Shown: in pieces, positions 1 to 7,630 of the stretch
Numbering within the stretch: the first letter of the stretch is position 1
Layout: every line of letters begins with the position of its first letter
From: Myxococcales bacterium
GTDB taxonomy: Bacteria > Myxococcota_A > Polyangia > Nannocystales > Nannocystaceae
Direction of reading: 5' to 3'
NCBI GenBank assembly: GCA_020633315.1
Contig: JACKDV010000036.1
Span: forward strand, 1-41,391
Length of the DNA stretch: 41,391 bases
Notes under the pieces: generated by a model
Told to the model about the DNA's origin: nothing
What the model saw: only the letters and a program-made list of their open reading frames with translations
Databases searched by the model: none
Made by a program: the position numbers and the translations under genes

Positions 1-21
1 CAAATAATTTCAAATAGTTAG

Positions 22-234
22 AGACGAAACCTGCACTACTGGGAGGGGTGCAGCGCCACCCAGATCTCCGAGATCACCGGCGTGCCCGCGGGGACGGTCA
101 AGACCCGGATCCGCCGGGGTCGCCAGCTCCTGCAGGAGAAGATCGCCGAGCTGGCCGAGACGCCCGAGCAGCGCACCAGCACCCTGGGGGGCTTCGAGAC
201 GTGGATCCGCGAGCTCCGGACATGGGCTGGGTGA
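22..234 (+). CDS. RNA polymerase ECF-type sigma factor, C-terminal fragment
   Basis: This frame encodes sigma region 4, the helix-turn-helix that reads the -35 element. From base 31 the protein reads LHYWEGCSATQISEITGVP followed by AGTVKTRIRRGRQLLQE, the normal order of the region 4.2 helix and recognition helix, and it ends at TGA 232-234. Only the last 68 codons or so are present because the window begins here. An in-frame TAG at 19-21 lies just before the homology, and the first 30 bases hold only 8 G/C, unlike everything after them. The 5' edge may therefore be an assembly junction or a real break in the gene. Family assignment is firm; intactness cannot be judged. Confidence 0.75.
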   Translation, partial: RRNLHYWEGCSATQISEITGVPAGTVKTRIRRGRQLLQEKIAELAETPEQRTSTLGGFETWIRELRTWAG

Positions 235-241
235 CGGGGTC

Positions 242-265
242 GCCTCGCGCCGTTGGGCGCGAGGC
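242..265 (+). terminator. Hairpin after the sigma factor fragment, possible terminator
   Basis: Perfect 10-bp arms GCCTCGCGCC (242-251) and GGCGCGAGGC (256-265) enclose a 4-base loop, starting 8 bases after the sigma factor stop codon. There is no U-tract, so termination is inferred only from stem strength and position. Confidence 0.35.
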
Positions 266-601
266 TCGACGGCAAGTCCCGAGGCACCGTCGTCAGATCG
301 CGACGCTGTTCTCGATGAGATCGTCGTCGTCGGGGACTCCGGCCGCGCTTGCTCTGGGTGGTCGTCCCGCCGAAGGGGTCGGTGACCTCCGTCGGCGGGT
401 AGGAGCGCGTCGGATCGAGCGGGCGGTGCGGCGAGCGGGCCCATCACTTCGCGTCCTCGAGGCAGGATCCGCGGGCGTCTCCTCGTGAACCGGAGCCCCG
501 GGTCCGATCGCGCCCGTTCTGCGGCGGCCCGCGGGGTGGACGGCCGACCGTGGAGCGGCGCAGACTTCGCGGGACCACGATGCGATGATGGCCGCCCCCG
601 C
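266..601. other. Non-coding gap upstream of the response regulator gene
   Basis: Between the hairpin and the ATG at 602 I see no frame with convincing protein similarity. The regulator frame is open upstream as far as 485, but that stretch encodes Arg/Ala/Gly-rich sequence unlike a receiver-domain N-terminus. No clear promoter was recognised; the regulator's promoter presumably lies here. Confidence 0.4.
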
Positions 602-2029
602 ATGACCGAGAGCGACGACACCAGCCTCGCCGGCAAGATCCTCGTGGTCGACGACGAGCGCAACATCCGACGCACGCTGCGGATGGTGCTCGAGGGCGAG
701 GGAGCCACCGTGGTCGAGGCCGAGACCGGCGAGGGGGCGCTGGTGGAGCTGGCCGCGGCCGATCCCCCGGTGCAGGTGGTGATCACCGACGTGATGATGC
801 CGGGGATCTCCGGCCTGGAGCTGCTGGAGCGGCTGGGCGAGCCGGGCACCGGCGCGCCGCCGCTGCCGGTGATCATGATCAGCGGGCACGCCTCGGTGGA
901 GGACGCGGTCAAGGCCACGCGGCTGGGGGCCTTCGACTTCTTCGAGAAGCCGCTGGCGCGCGACCGGGTGATCGTCAGCGTGCGCAACGCCCTGCGGCAG
1001 TACCGGGCCGACCAGAGCCTGCGGGCGCTGCGGAGGCGGATCCGCGGCTCGATCATCGGCGAGAGCGAGCCGATGCGCACGCTGCTGGCCCAGGTGGCCA
1101 AGGTGGGGCGGACCAAGGCGCGGGTACTGATCACCGGCGAGAGCGGCTCGGGCAAGGAGCTGGTGGCGCGGGCGATCCACGAGGCCAGCGACCGCCGCGA
1201 CGCGGCGTTCGTGAAGGTCAACTGCGCCGCGATCCCCCGCGAGCTGATCGAGAGCGAGCTGTTCGGCCACGAGCGCGGCGCGTTCACGGGGGCCACGGCG
1301 CAGAAGCCCGGCCTGTTCGAGGTGGCCGACGGCGGCACGATCTTCCTCGACGAGATCGGCGACATGGCCCTGGGCGCGCAGGCCAAGGTGCTGCGGGTGC
1401 TGCAGAGCGGCGAGATCATGCGGGTGGGCGGGCGCAAGCTGTCGGTGGTGGACGTGCGGGTGCTCGCGGCCACGCACCGCAACCTGCCCGAGCTGGTGAG
1501 CACGGGGGAGTTCCGCGAGGACCTCTACTTCCGGCTCAACGTGGTGCCGATCCACGTGCCGCCGCTGCGCGAGCGGCCGCAGGACATCCCCGTGCTGTGC
1601 CGGCACTTCATCGACGAGGCCTGCGAGGACAACGGCATGGGCTCCAAGCGCATCTCCGACGAGGCGCTGGAGCTGCTGCAGCGCCATCGCTGGCCCGGCA
1701 ACGTCCGCGAGCTCCGCAACGTGATCGAGCGGATGGTGATCCTCTCCGACGGCGACATCGAGCTCGACGACGTCCCGCCCGAGGTGCGGGGGAGCGACGA
1801 CGAGGACGACGGCGAGGAGCGCTCGCTGGTCGAGTTGGCCGAGGGCTCGCTGGCGCTGCCCGAGGGGCTGTCGCTGCGGGAGTTCCGGGAGGCGGTGGAG
1901 CGCGCGTTCATCCAGCGTCGCCTGCAGGACCTGGGCTGGAACGTCTCGCGCACCGCCGAGTCGCTGGGCGTGGAGCGGACGCACCTGCACAAGAAGATGA
2001 AGGTGCTGGGGATCCAGCGCGGCGGCTGA
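602..2029 (+). CDS. Sigma-54-dependent response regulator, NtrC family
   Basis: A 475-residue activator of sigma-54 RNA polymerase. The receiver domain (about 12-130) has the acidic pair D17/D18, the probable phospho-acceptor D63 (ITDVMMPG) and K117. The AAA+ domain (about 150-380) has Walker A GESGSGKE, the sigma-54-contacting loop GAFTGA (226-231) and a Walker B region ending in FLDEIGD. A Fis-type helix-turn-helix closes the protein (SRTAESLGVERTHLHKKM). All motifs needed for an active ATPase are present. The start at 602 was chosen because the receiver homology begins shortly after it and the upstream extension looks non-coding. No histidine kinase gene is adjacent, so the partner is encoded elsewhere and the target genes are unknown. 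Confidence 0.95.
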   Translation: MTESDDTSLAGKILVVDDERNIRRTLRMVLEGEGATVVEAETGEGALVELAAADPPVQVVITDVMMPGISGLELLERLGEPGTGAPPLPVIMISGHASVEDAVKATRLGAFDFFEKPLARDRVIVSVRNALRQYRADQSLRALRRRIRGSIIGESEPMRTLLAQVAKVGRTKARVLITGESGSGKELVARAIHEASDRRDAAFVKVNCAAIPRELIESELFGHERGAFTGATAQKPGLFEVADGGTIFLDEIGDMALGAQAKVLRVLQSGEIMRVGGRKLSVVDVRVLAATHRNLPELVSTGEFREDLYFRLNVVPIHVPPLRERPQDIPVLCRHFIDEACEDNGMGSKRISDEALELLQRHRWPGNVRELRNVIERMVILSDGDIELDDVPPEVRGSDDEDDGEERSLVELAEGSLALPEGLSLREFREAVERAFIQRRLQDLGWNVSRTAESLGVERTHLHKKMKVLGIQRGG

Positions 2030-2072
2030 GCGCAACGAATCGCTGGCGGTGGTCGATCGACTCCATGCCATC

Positions 2073-2333
2073 ATGAGCGCGACCGATCGACGAACGAGGG
2101 CCACCGTGCAGACCGTCTACGAGCAGCTCATCGAGCGCGGCAAGTCGCTGGGGTTGGCGGAGGGCAAGTCGCTGGGCAAGGCCTCGTTGCTCCTGCGGCA
2201 GCTCGGGCTGCGCTTCGGCTCCGTCCCCGATGCGTTCGTCTCGCGGCTCGAGACCGCGACGCCCGAGCAGCTCGACCAGTGGGGCGAGCGTATCCTGGTG
2301 GCGTCGTGCCTCGACGAGATCCTCTCGCCGTAG
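2073..2333 (+). CDS. Remnant of a DUF4351 / Rpn-like protein
   Basis: An 86-residue frame from ATG 2073 (a GTG at 2049 is possible). The middle has the repetitive GKSLGLAEGKSLGKAS linker and the end reads LRFGSVPDAFVSRLETATPE followed by QLDQWGERILVASCLDEIL. That pattern matches the C-terminal tail typical of DUF4351-containing, Rpn-like PD-(D/E)XK nuclease/transposase-related proteins, whose full length is usually near 300 residues. The catalytic N-terminal part is absent, and the preceding regulator gene ends only 43 bases upstream, so this is probably a decayed leftover of a mobile or multicopy gene. The assignment is by pattern memory. It may or may not be translated. Confidence 0.55.
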   Translation: MSATDRRTRATVQTVYEQLIERGKSLGLAEGKSLGKASLLLRQLGLRFGSVPDAFVSRLETATPEQLDQWGERILVASCLDEILSP

Positions 2334-2339
2334 CCCGGG

Positions 2340-3698
2340 CTACGCCGAGGCCCGGTGCTCGGCCTGGTCGTCCGCGGCCGGCGAGGACCGCTCGCCCGTG
2401 GCCGCGGCCGCGTCGGCGCCCAGCTTCCAGTCGCGCTCGGTGATGAGCCGCGCGCCCCTTCGGTACCGCACGTACGACCACACCCACTGGATGAACACCA
2501 GCAGGCGGTTGCGGAAGCCGATGAGGTAGAGGATGTGGATGAAGCACCACGCGAGCCAGGCGACGAATCCGGACATGCGCAGCCGCCCGCTCTGGGCGAC
2601 GGCCGAGGCCCGGCCGATGGTGGCCATCATGCCCTTGTCGAAGTACTCGAAGGGCTCGCGCTCCTCCTTGCGCAGGTCGTGCAGGATGTTGAGCGCGGCG
2701 TGGTTGCCCTGCTGGATCGCGGCGGGGGCCAGGCCGGGCACGTCGCTGCCGTCGGGCTGAGCCACGTGGGCCTGGTCGCCGATGACGAAGACCTCGGGGT
2801 GACCGGGGATCGCCAGGTCGGGGCCCACGATCACCCGGCCGGCCCCGTCGAGGGGGACGCCCAGCGAGCTCCCCAGCGGCGAGGCCCGCACGCCCGCGGC
2901 CCACAGCACCGTGCCCGCGTGCACCACCTCGTGGCCCGCCTCCACGTGATCGTCGGCGATCTTGGTCACCCGGGTGTCGGTCCACACCGTGACCCCGAGG
3001 CGCTCGAGGTCGCGGGTGGCCTTGCGCGACAGCTCGGGGTCGAAGGCGGCGAGGATCCGCGGCCCGCCCTCGATGAGCAGCACCCGGGTGGCCCCGGGAT
3101 CGATGCGCCGGAAGTCGCGGCTCAGGGTGTGGCGGCTCAGCTCGCCCAGGGCCCCCGCCAGCTCGACCCCGGTGGGGCCGCCGCCCACGATCACGAAGGT
3201 GAGTAGCCGCCGGCGTCGCTCGGGGTCGGGCTCGATCTCGGCCTGCTCGAAGGCGGTGAGCACCCGCCGGCGGATCTCGGTGGCCTGCTCGATGGTCTTG
3301 AGCCCGGGCGCATGCTCCTCCCACTCGTCGTGGCCGAAGTAGGCATGGGTCGCGCCGCAGGCCAGCACCAGGTAGTCGTAGGGCAGGGGGCCCTCGGAGG
3401 TGATCACCCGGCGCTCGGTCAGCTCGACCCGCGTGACCTCGGCCATGCGCACCGCGACCCGGGGATCGCGGCCCAGGATCGAGCGGATCGGCGTGCTGAT
3501 GTCGGCGGGGCTGAGCCCCGCCATCGCCACCTGGTAGAGCAGCGGCTGGAACAGGTGGTGATTGCGGCGATCGACGAGGGTGATCCGCAGCGAGGCCGGC
3601 CCCGCGCTCGACAGCCGGCGCGCCGCGTTGAGCCCCCCGAAGCCGCCCCCGACGATGACCACCTCGGTCGTCCCCTGGGCTGCCTCGTCTTCGCTCAC
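2340..3698 (-). CDS. ndh: Type II NADH dehydrogenase / FAD-dependent oxidoreductase
   Basis: A 452-residue flavoprotein that transfers electrons from NADH to quinone without proton pumping. The N-terminal FAD-binding Rossmann motif is VVIVGGGFGGLNAARRL, followed by RNHHLFQPLLYQVA, a hallmark of NDH-2. A second dinucleotide motif (TFVIVGGGPTGVELAGAL) binds NADH, and VFVIGDQAHV near residue 300 closes the FAD site. The C-terminal segment (about 375-410, FVAWLAWCFIHILYLIGF) is hydrophobic and probably anchors the enzyme to the membrane. The start is GTG at 3696-3698. The gene stands alone, with a short gap to the SGNH gene upstream on the same strand. Confidence 0.93.
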   Translation of the reverse strand: MSEDEAAQGTTEVVIVGGGFGGLNAARRLSSAGPASLRITLVDRRNHHLFQPLLYQVAMAGLSPADISTPIRSILGRDPRVAVRMAEVTRVELTERRVITSEGPLPYDYLVLACGATHAYFGHDEWEEHAPGLKTIEQATEIRRRVLTAFEQAEIEPDPERRRRLLTFVIVGGGPTGVELAGALGELSRHTLSRDFRRIDPGATRVLLIEGGPRILAAFDPELSRKATRDLERLGVTVWTDTRVTKIADDHVEAGHEVVHAGTVLWAAGVRASPLGSSLGVPLDGAGRVIVGPDLAIPGHPEVFVIGDQAHVAQPDGSDVPGLAPAAIQQGNHAALNILHDLRKEEREPFEYFDKGMMATIGRASAVAQSGRLRMSGFVAWLAWCFIHILYLIGFRNRLLVFIQWVWSYVRYRRGARLITERDWKLGADAAAATGERSSPAADDQAEHRASA

Positions 3699-3770
3699 GG
3701 GGCGCAGTCTAGATCCATGGGCCCGGGACGCCAGCGGAACCGGCGGCCGAGTCCGCGAGCGCGCACGGGG

Positions 3771-4517
3771 CTAGCCGAGCACGGCGGCCACGTGCGGCAC
3801 CACGTGATCGGCGAGCACCCGGGCGCCGCTGGGGGTGTAGTGCACCCCGTCGCCGGTCCGCACCTTCACCGTCTTGCCGTCGACCACGAGCGTCTGGGCG
3901 TAGCGGCCCTGGGCGTCGGCGAGCACCGACCAGGTGTCGATGAAGCTGCCGCCGGGGCGGGCCTCCATCTTGGCCCGGAAGATCTCGTTCATGCGCTCCA
4001 TCCGGGTGCTGAGCTTGCTCTCCCGCATCACGGGCATGCCCACCCAGAACACCTGCTCGCCGGCGGGCGCCACCGCGTCGGCGAATTGCTCGACCCGGCG
4101 GCCGTACTCCTGCGCCCAGCCGTCCTCGTGCCAGCGGATCCACTCGGGATCGGCCCCCTTGCCCATGTGCAGGCCCTGGCCGTCGTTGCCCCCGAACATG
4201 CACACGGTGGCGATCGGCGCGACGGCCTCGTGGAGCTGGGCCGCCTGCCTGGGCCAGTCGTGGAAGTCGGGGCGGGCCAGGCCGGTGCTGCTCTTGGCGT
4301 GGCGCTGGGCCGAGTAGCCGGCCGCCACCAGGCCCTCCTCGATGAAGCGGCCCAGGGCGCCCACGAAAGCGCTGCCGCCGATGACCAGCACGGTGCCGGC
4401 GCGCTCGCTCGCACGGGCTCCCCGGGGCAGCAGCGCGGCACCCAGGCCAGCGGAGGCTCCGAGGAGGAAGGCTCGACGGGGAATCTCGAAGGGTACGCGG
4501 GGCATGTCGATCTCCAT
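3771..4517 (-). CDS. Tat-exported SGNH hydrolase, DUF459-like
   Basis: A 248-residue protein with a twin-arginine-type signal (PRRAFLLGASAGLGAALL, residues about 13-30), so it is probably exported folded. The body resembles the DUF459 branch of SGNH hydrolases: the nucleophile region VLVIGGSAFVGALG, the block STGLARPDFHDW, GGNDGQ with the conserved Asn (N111), and DGVHYTPSGA with the likely catalytic Asp/His near the end. The usual GDS nucleophile triplet is GGS here; the Ser (S49) is kept but the Asp is lost. The ATG at 4515-4517 is used; a second ATG at 4505 is possible. The substrate is unknown; relatives may act on envelope O-acyl groups. Confidence 0.8.
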   Translation of the reverse strand: MEIDMPRVPFEIPRRAFLLGASAGLGAALLPRGARASERAGTVLVIGGSAFVGALGRFIEEGLVAAGYSAQRHAKSSTGLARPDFHDWPRQAAQLHEAVAPIATVCMFGGNDGQGLHMGKGADPEWIRWHEDGWAQEYGRRVEQFADAVAPAGEQVFWVGMPVMRESKLSTRMERMNEIFRAKMEARPGGSFIDTWSVLADAQGRYAQTLVVDGKTVKVRTGDGVHYTPSGARVLADHVVPHVAAVLG

Positions 4518-4612
4518 CAGACCTCATGCCCGAGCCCCCCGCAAAAATCCCGGCGAGGCTCGCAGTCCCTTTGTCGCGTCCCGCGCCGGGTGGAGCCCCC
4601 GATGACGCTTCG

Positions 4613-4640
4613 TTGAGGGGCCACGAGCGACATGTGATAC
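4613..4640 (+). promoter_or_regulatory. Possible promoter of the hisH-hisA-hisF genes
   Basis: A -35-like TTGAGG (4613-4618) and TGATAC (4635-4640) are separated by 16 bases, with the hisH ATG only 11 bases further on. A similar arrangement precedes the kinase at 22504 and the lipoprotein at 18275. The -10 match to consensus is weak. Confidence 0.4.
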
Positions 4641-4651
4641 AAACGGGGCGG

Positions 4652-5581
4652 ATGGCGCGCGAAGTCACCCTCGTCGATGCCGGAATCGGCAACCTAGCCA
4701 GCGTGGAACGGGCCTTGATCCAGGTCGGAGCGGGGGTCCGGGTCACCGATGACCCCGACAAGGTCGCGACGTCCCGAATGGTCGTGTTCCCCGGGCAAAG
4801 CGCATTTGGCGCAGCTACCCAGGCCATCGTGGATGGCGCCATGGGGGCAGCCCTCAAGATGGTCATCGAGCGCGGTGACCCGTTCCTGGGCATCTGCCTG
4901 GGAATGCAGCTGCTGTTCGACGGCAGCGACGAGAACGGGGGGCAGGAGGGCCTGCACGTGATGGCCGGCCGCTGCCGTCGCTTTCCGTCGGGTCAGTACG
5001 AGGAGGCGGAGCCCGGGGCCACCGAGGTCACGGCCGAGCCCGCCGACGTCAAGCCCGAGGACGCTGCGCCGGCGCAGTCGATGGCGCACGAGCTCACCCC
5101 GGAGCAGGACGAGCCTCGCGAGGAGGGAGCGCCCAGCCCGGTGGTCGAGGCGGGCGGCGAGCCGACGGCCTCGCCCGGCGGGCCCGTGCTGCCCGAGCCG
5201 CCCTCGTGGGGCGGAGCCCCCGAGGCGGCACCCAGCCCCCCCGCGCCCACCCCCCCCGCGCCCAGCCAGGCCGGGGCGGTCGAGCCGACCCCCACGGTCG
5301 AGCCCGAGGCGGCGGCCGAGCCCCTCATGCGGCGGATCAAGGTCCCGCACATGGGCTGGAACGAGGTCGAGCCCACCGGCGACCACTACTACTTCGTGCA
5401 CAGCTTCTACGTGGAAGCGGCCAACAGCGAGGACGTGATGTGGATGACGCGCTACGGCGGGATCCGCTTCCCCGCCGCGGTGCGCCGCGGCAACGTGCTC
5501 GGCTGCCAGTTCCACCCCGAGAAGAGCCAGCGGGCGGGGCTTCGGTTCCTGCGAGCGTTCTTGCTCGGGGGCTGGGGATGA
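4652..5581 (+). CDS. hisH: Imidazole glycerol phosphate synthase, glutaminase subunit HisH, with large insertion
   Basis: HisH releases ammonia from glutamine and passes it to HisF in histidine synthesis. The protein starts MAREVTLVDAGIGNLASVER and has the nucleophile C82 (GICLGMQ) and the catalytic pair H288/E290 (CQFHPEKS). At 309 residues it is about 100 longer than the usual 200. The excess is one block (about 115-226) rich in Pro, Ala, Glu and Gly between MAGRCRRFPSG and RRIKVPHMGWNEV, two segments that are contiguous in normal HisH. The oxyanion-strand motif PGVGAFG reads PGQSAFG here. The frame stays open and GC-rich at third positions across the insertion, so it is not a frameshift. 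The start at 4652 begins the homology; an upstream extension to 4526 is rejected. It overlaps hisA by 4 bases. Confidence 0.93.
   Translation: MAREVTLVDAGIGNLASVERALIQVGAGVRVTDDPDKVATSRMVVFPGQSAFGAATQAIVDGAMGAALKMVIERGDPFLGICLGMQLLFDGSDENGGQEGLHVMAGRCRRFPSGQYEEAEPGATEVTAEPADVKPEDAAPAQSMAHELTPEQDEPREEGAPSPVVEAGGEPTASPGGPVLPEPPSWGGAPEAAPSPPAPTPPAPSQAGAVEPTPTVEPEAAAEPLMRRIKVPHMGWNEVEPTGDHYYFVHSFYVEAANSEDVMWMTRYGGIRFPAAVRRGNVLGCQFHPEKSQRAGLRFLRAFLLGGWG
4994..5329 (+). other. Low-complexity insertion inside hisH
   Basis: This stretch encodes roughly residues 115-226 of HisH. It is acidic at first (EEAEPG, EQDEPREEG) and then Pro/Ala-rich (SPPAPTPPAPSQAG), ending EPTPTVEPEAAAEP. It has no recognisable fold and is expected to be a disordered surface loop. 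Confidence 0.75.
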
Positions 5582-6297
5582 GGATCATCCCCGCCATCGA
5601 TCTGATGGGCGGCAAGGTGGTGCGGCTCGAGCAAGGCGAGGCGAGCCGTGCGATCGAGTACTCCGATCGCCCGGTGAGGCTGGTCACCCAGTACGCGCGG
5701 GCGGGCGCCGAGCGGATCCACGTGGTCGACCTCGACGGGGCGTTCGCGGGGCGGCCCCAGCAGCTCGAGCTCGTCCGTGCGCTCTCCGATGCCGCGCTGG
5801 CCCACGGCGCCACGGTGCAGGTGGGCGGCGGGGTGCGGGACGCCGACGCGGTGCAGAGCCTGCTGTCGGCGGGGGTGGGCGCGGTGGTGATCGGCACCCT
5901 GGCGGTGCGCGACCCCGAGGGCGTGGCGGCGCTGTGCGAGGCCAACCCCGAGCAGATCATCGTGGCCGCCGACGGGCGCGACGGCGTGGTCGCGGTGGAG
6001 GGCTGGACCGAGTCCTCCGCGCTGCGGGTCCGCGAGCTGGCCGAGTCGGCCCAGCAGTGGCGGGCGGCGGCGGTGCTCTACACCGATGTGGCGCGGGACG
6101 GCATGCAGGCCGGACCCGCGGTGGAGGCCACGGCCGCGCTGCAGCAGGGGCTCACCATCCCCGTGCTGGCCAGCGGCGGCGTGGGCCGCCTGGAAGATCT
6201 CGACGCCTGCGCGGCCGCGGGGATCCGCGGCGTGATCGTGGGCCGTGCGCTCTACGAAGGGGCGTTCACCGTGGAGGAGGCCTTGGCTCGATGTTGA
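5578..6297 (+). CDS. hisA: Phosphoribosylformimino-5-aminoimidazole carboxamide ribotide isomerase
   Basis: A 239-residue TIM-barrel isomerase opening ProFAR to PRFAR, the fourth step of histidine synthesis. It starts MRIIPAIDLMGGKVVRLEQG, with the catalytic Asp in the first strand (AIDL). VQVGGGVRD and VLASGGVGRLEDL are the phosphate-binding loops, and LYTDVARDGMQAG carries the second catalytic Asp. Length is normal. The ATG overlaps the hisH stop as ATGA (5578-5581), so translation is probably coupled, and the 3' end overlaps hisF by 7 bases. Duplicated half-barrel structure and family are clear. It could in principle also serve tryptophan synthesis as PriA does, but nothing here points to that. 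Confidence 0.95.
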   Translation: MRIIPAIDLMGGKVVRLEQGEASRAIEYSDRPVRLVTQYARAGAERIHVVDLDGAFAGRPQQLELVRALSDAALAHGATVQVGGGVRDADAVQSLLSAGVGAVVIGTLAVRDPEGVAALCEANPEQIIVAADGRDGVVAVEGWTESSALRVRELAESAQQWRAAAVLYTDVARDGMQAGPAVEATAALQQGLTIPVLASGGVGRLEDLDACAAAGIRGVIVGRALYEGAFTVEEALARC

Positions 6298-7088
6298 AGC
6301 GACGCATCATCCCCTGCCTGGACATCAAGAACGGACGGGTGGTCAAGGGCGTGCACTTCGGGGGGCTGCGCGATGCCGGCGACCCCGTGGAGGCGTCCCG
6401 GGCCTACGACGCCCAGGGGGCGGACGAGATCTGCCTGCTCGACATCACCGCCACCACCGAGGGACGCGAGACCTTCGTGGAGGTGGTGCGACGGGTGGCG
6501 CCGCAGCTGTTCGTGCCGCTGACGGTGGGGGGCGGGATCCGGCGCGCCGAGGACGTGCGCCGGCTGCTCGCCGCGGGCGCGGACAAGGTGGCGATCAACA
6601 GCGCCGCGGTGGCCAACCCGCTGCTCATCAAGAAGGTGAGCGAGCGCTACGGCTCGCAGGCGATCGTGGGGGCGGTGGACGTCAAGCGGATCCCCCCGCG
6701 CCCCGACGATCCCGAGCCGCTGTACGAGGTGGTGATCCACGGGGGCACGCGCTCGACCGGCCTCGACGCCCTGTTCTGGTGCGAGCAGCTCGCCCAGCTC
6801 GGCGTGGGCGAGATCCTGCTGACGAGCATGGATCGCGACGGCACCCGCGACGGCTACGACCTGTGGATCACCCGCGAGGTGTCGCGGCGCGTGCCCGTGC
6901 CGGTGATCGCCAGCGGCGGGGTGGGGAGCCTCGAGCACCTGCGGGCCGGGCTGGCCACCGGCGAGGGCGAGGCCGATGCCGCGCTCGCGGCCTCGATCTT
7001 CCACTTCGGCCTCTACACCATCGCGCAGGCCAAGCAGTTCCTCATGGAGAGCAACATCCCGGTGCGGCCGCCCGAGTCGCGGATCTGA
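6291..7088 (+). CDS. hisF: Imidazole glycerol phosphate synthase, cyclase subunit HisF
   Basis: A 265-residue TIM barrel that uses ammonia from HisH to form imidazole glycerol phosphate and AICAR from PRFAR. It begins MLKRRIIPCLDIKNGRVVKG, the standard HisF N-terminus with catalytic D11. VPLTVGGGIRRAEDV is a phosphate site, LLTSMDRDGTRDGYD carries the second catalytic Asp, and VPVIASGGVGSLEHL is the other phosphate site. The start ATG at 6291 lies inside the end of hisA. It is the last gene of this tight block, and the gene behind it points the other way. Confidence 0.96.
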   Translation: MLKRRIIPCLDIKNGRVVKGVHFGGLRDAGDPVEASRAYDAQGADEICLLDITATTEGRETFVEVVRRVAPQLFVPLTVGGGIRRAEDVRRLLAAGADKVAINSAAVANPLLIKKVSERYGSQAIVGAVDVKRIPPRPDDPEPLYEVVIHGGTRSTGLDALFWCEQLAQLGVGEILLTSMDRDGTRDGYDLWITREVSRRVPVPVIASGGVGSLEHLRAGLATGEGEADAALAASIFHFGLYTIAQAKQFLMESNIPVRPPESRI

Positions 7089-7105
7089 TCGGAGGGCGGC
7101 GCGGC

Positions 7106-7561
7106 TCAGCCGGTGCTGCTGCCCGAGCTGCCGCCTGGGCCAGTGCTGCCGTTGCTCCCGCCGCTGGTGGTGGGATCGGGATCGGTGGTGCTGCCCATGC
7201 TGGTGGCCCCGCCGGTGCCCGAGCCGCTGTCCTCGGCCGTGCCCGAGCCGCTGTCGCCGGTGCCCGACTCGCTGCCCGTGGGCAGCGGTCCCTGCGAGAC
7301 GGCGCCCGGCGAGCAGTCGCACTCGCCGAAGGCCGAGCCATCGGCGGCGCAGGTCCGCAGCCCCTCGAGCTCCTCGGGGCAGGCACAGGGCTGGGTCTCC
7401 CCGGGCACGCACGCCCAGGGCGGCACCTCCACCGGGCCTTCGTCGCCCGTGCTGTTGAGATCCTCGGCCGGGGCGCCCGAGCACGCCGCCAGCCACAGCC
7501 CCAGCCCCACGCCCGCCAGGCTGCGCAGCTCTCGCACGGGTCGTCGGGGTCGGGGGTGCAT
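7106..7561 (-). CDS. Cysteine-containing lipoprotein with Ser/Gly/Thr-rich tail
   Basis: A 151-residue secreted lipoprotein. The signal peptide ends in a lipobox (GLWLAAC, Cys at about 27). A short cysteine module follows (ACVPGETQPCACPEELEG, then TCAADGSAFGECDC), a pattern I associate with myxobacterial surface lipoproteins. The C-terminal 60 residues are almost only Ser, Gly, Thr and Asp, likely a flexible linker, and they end without a further domain. It sits convergently between hisF and hisIE, 17 bases from the hisF stop, interrupting the histidine gene block. Function unknown. Confidence 0.75.
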   Translation of the reverse strand: MHPRPRRPVRELRSLAGVGLGLWLAACSGAPAEDLNSTGDEGPVEVPPWACVPGETQPCACPEELEGLRTCAADGSAFGECDCSPGAVSQGPLPTGSESGTGDSGSGTAEDSGSGTGGATSMGSTTDPDPTTSGGSNGSTGPGGSSGSSTG

Positions 7562-7630
7562 CGGCCCGGGATCCTACCAATCCCTCGGCCGCCAGGGCGC
7601 GACCGATTGCGTCGGGGTACGCTCGGCACG

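Noticed and set aside
293..2104. Long minus-strand frame opposite the response regulator
   Set aside because: It is a mirror frame of a GC-rich gene, rich in Arg/Ala/His/Leu with no domain, while the plus strand encodes a complete NtrC-type protein.
4526..4651. Upstream extension of hisH to an earlier ATG
   Set aside because: The extra residues have no HisH similarity, and a plausible promoter lies inside this stretch.
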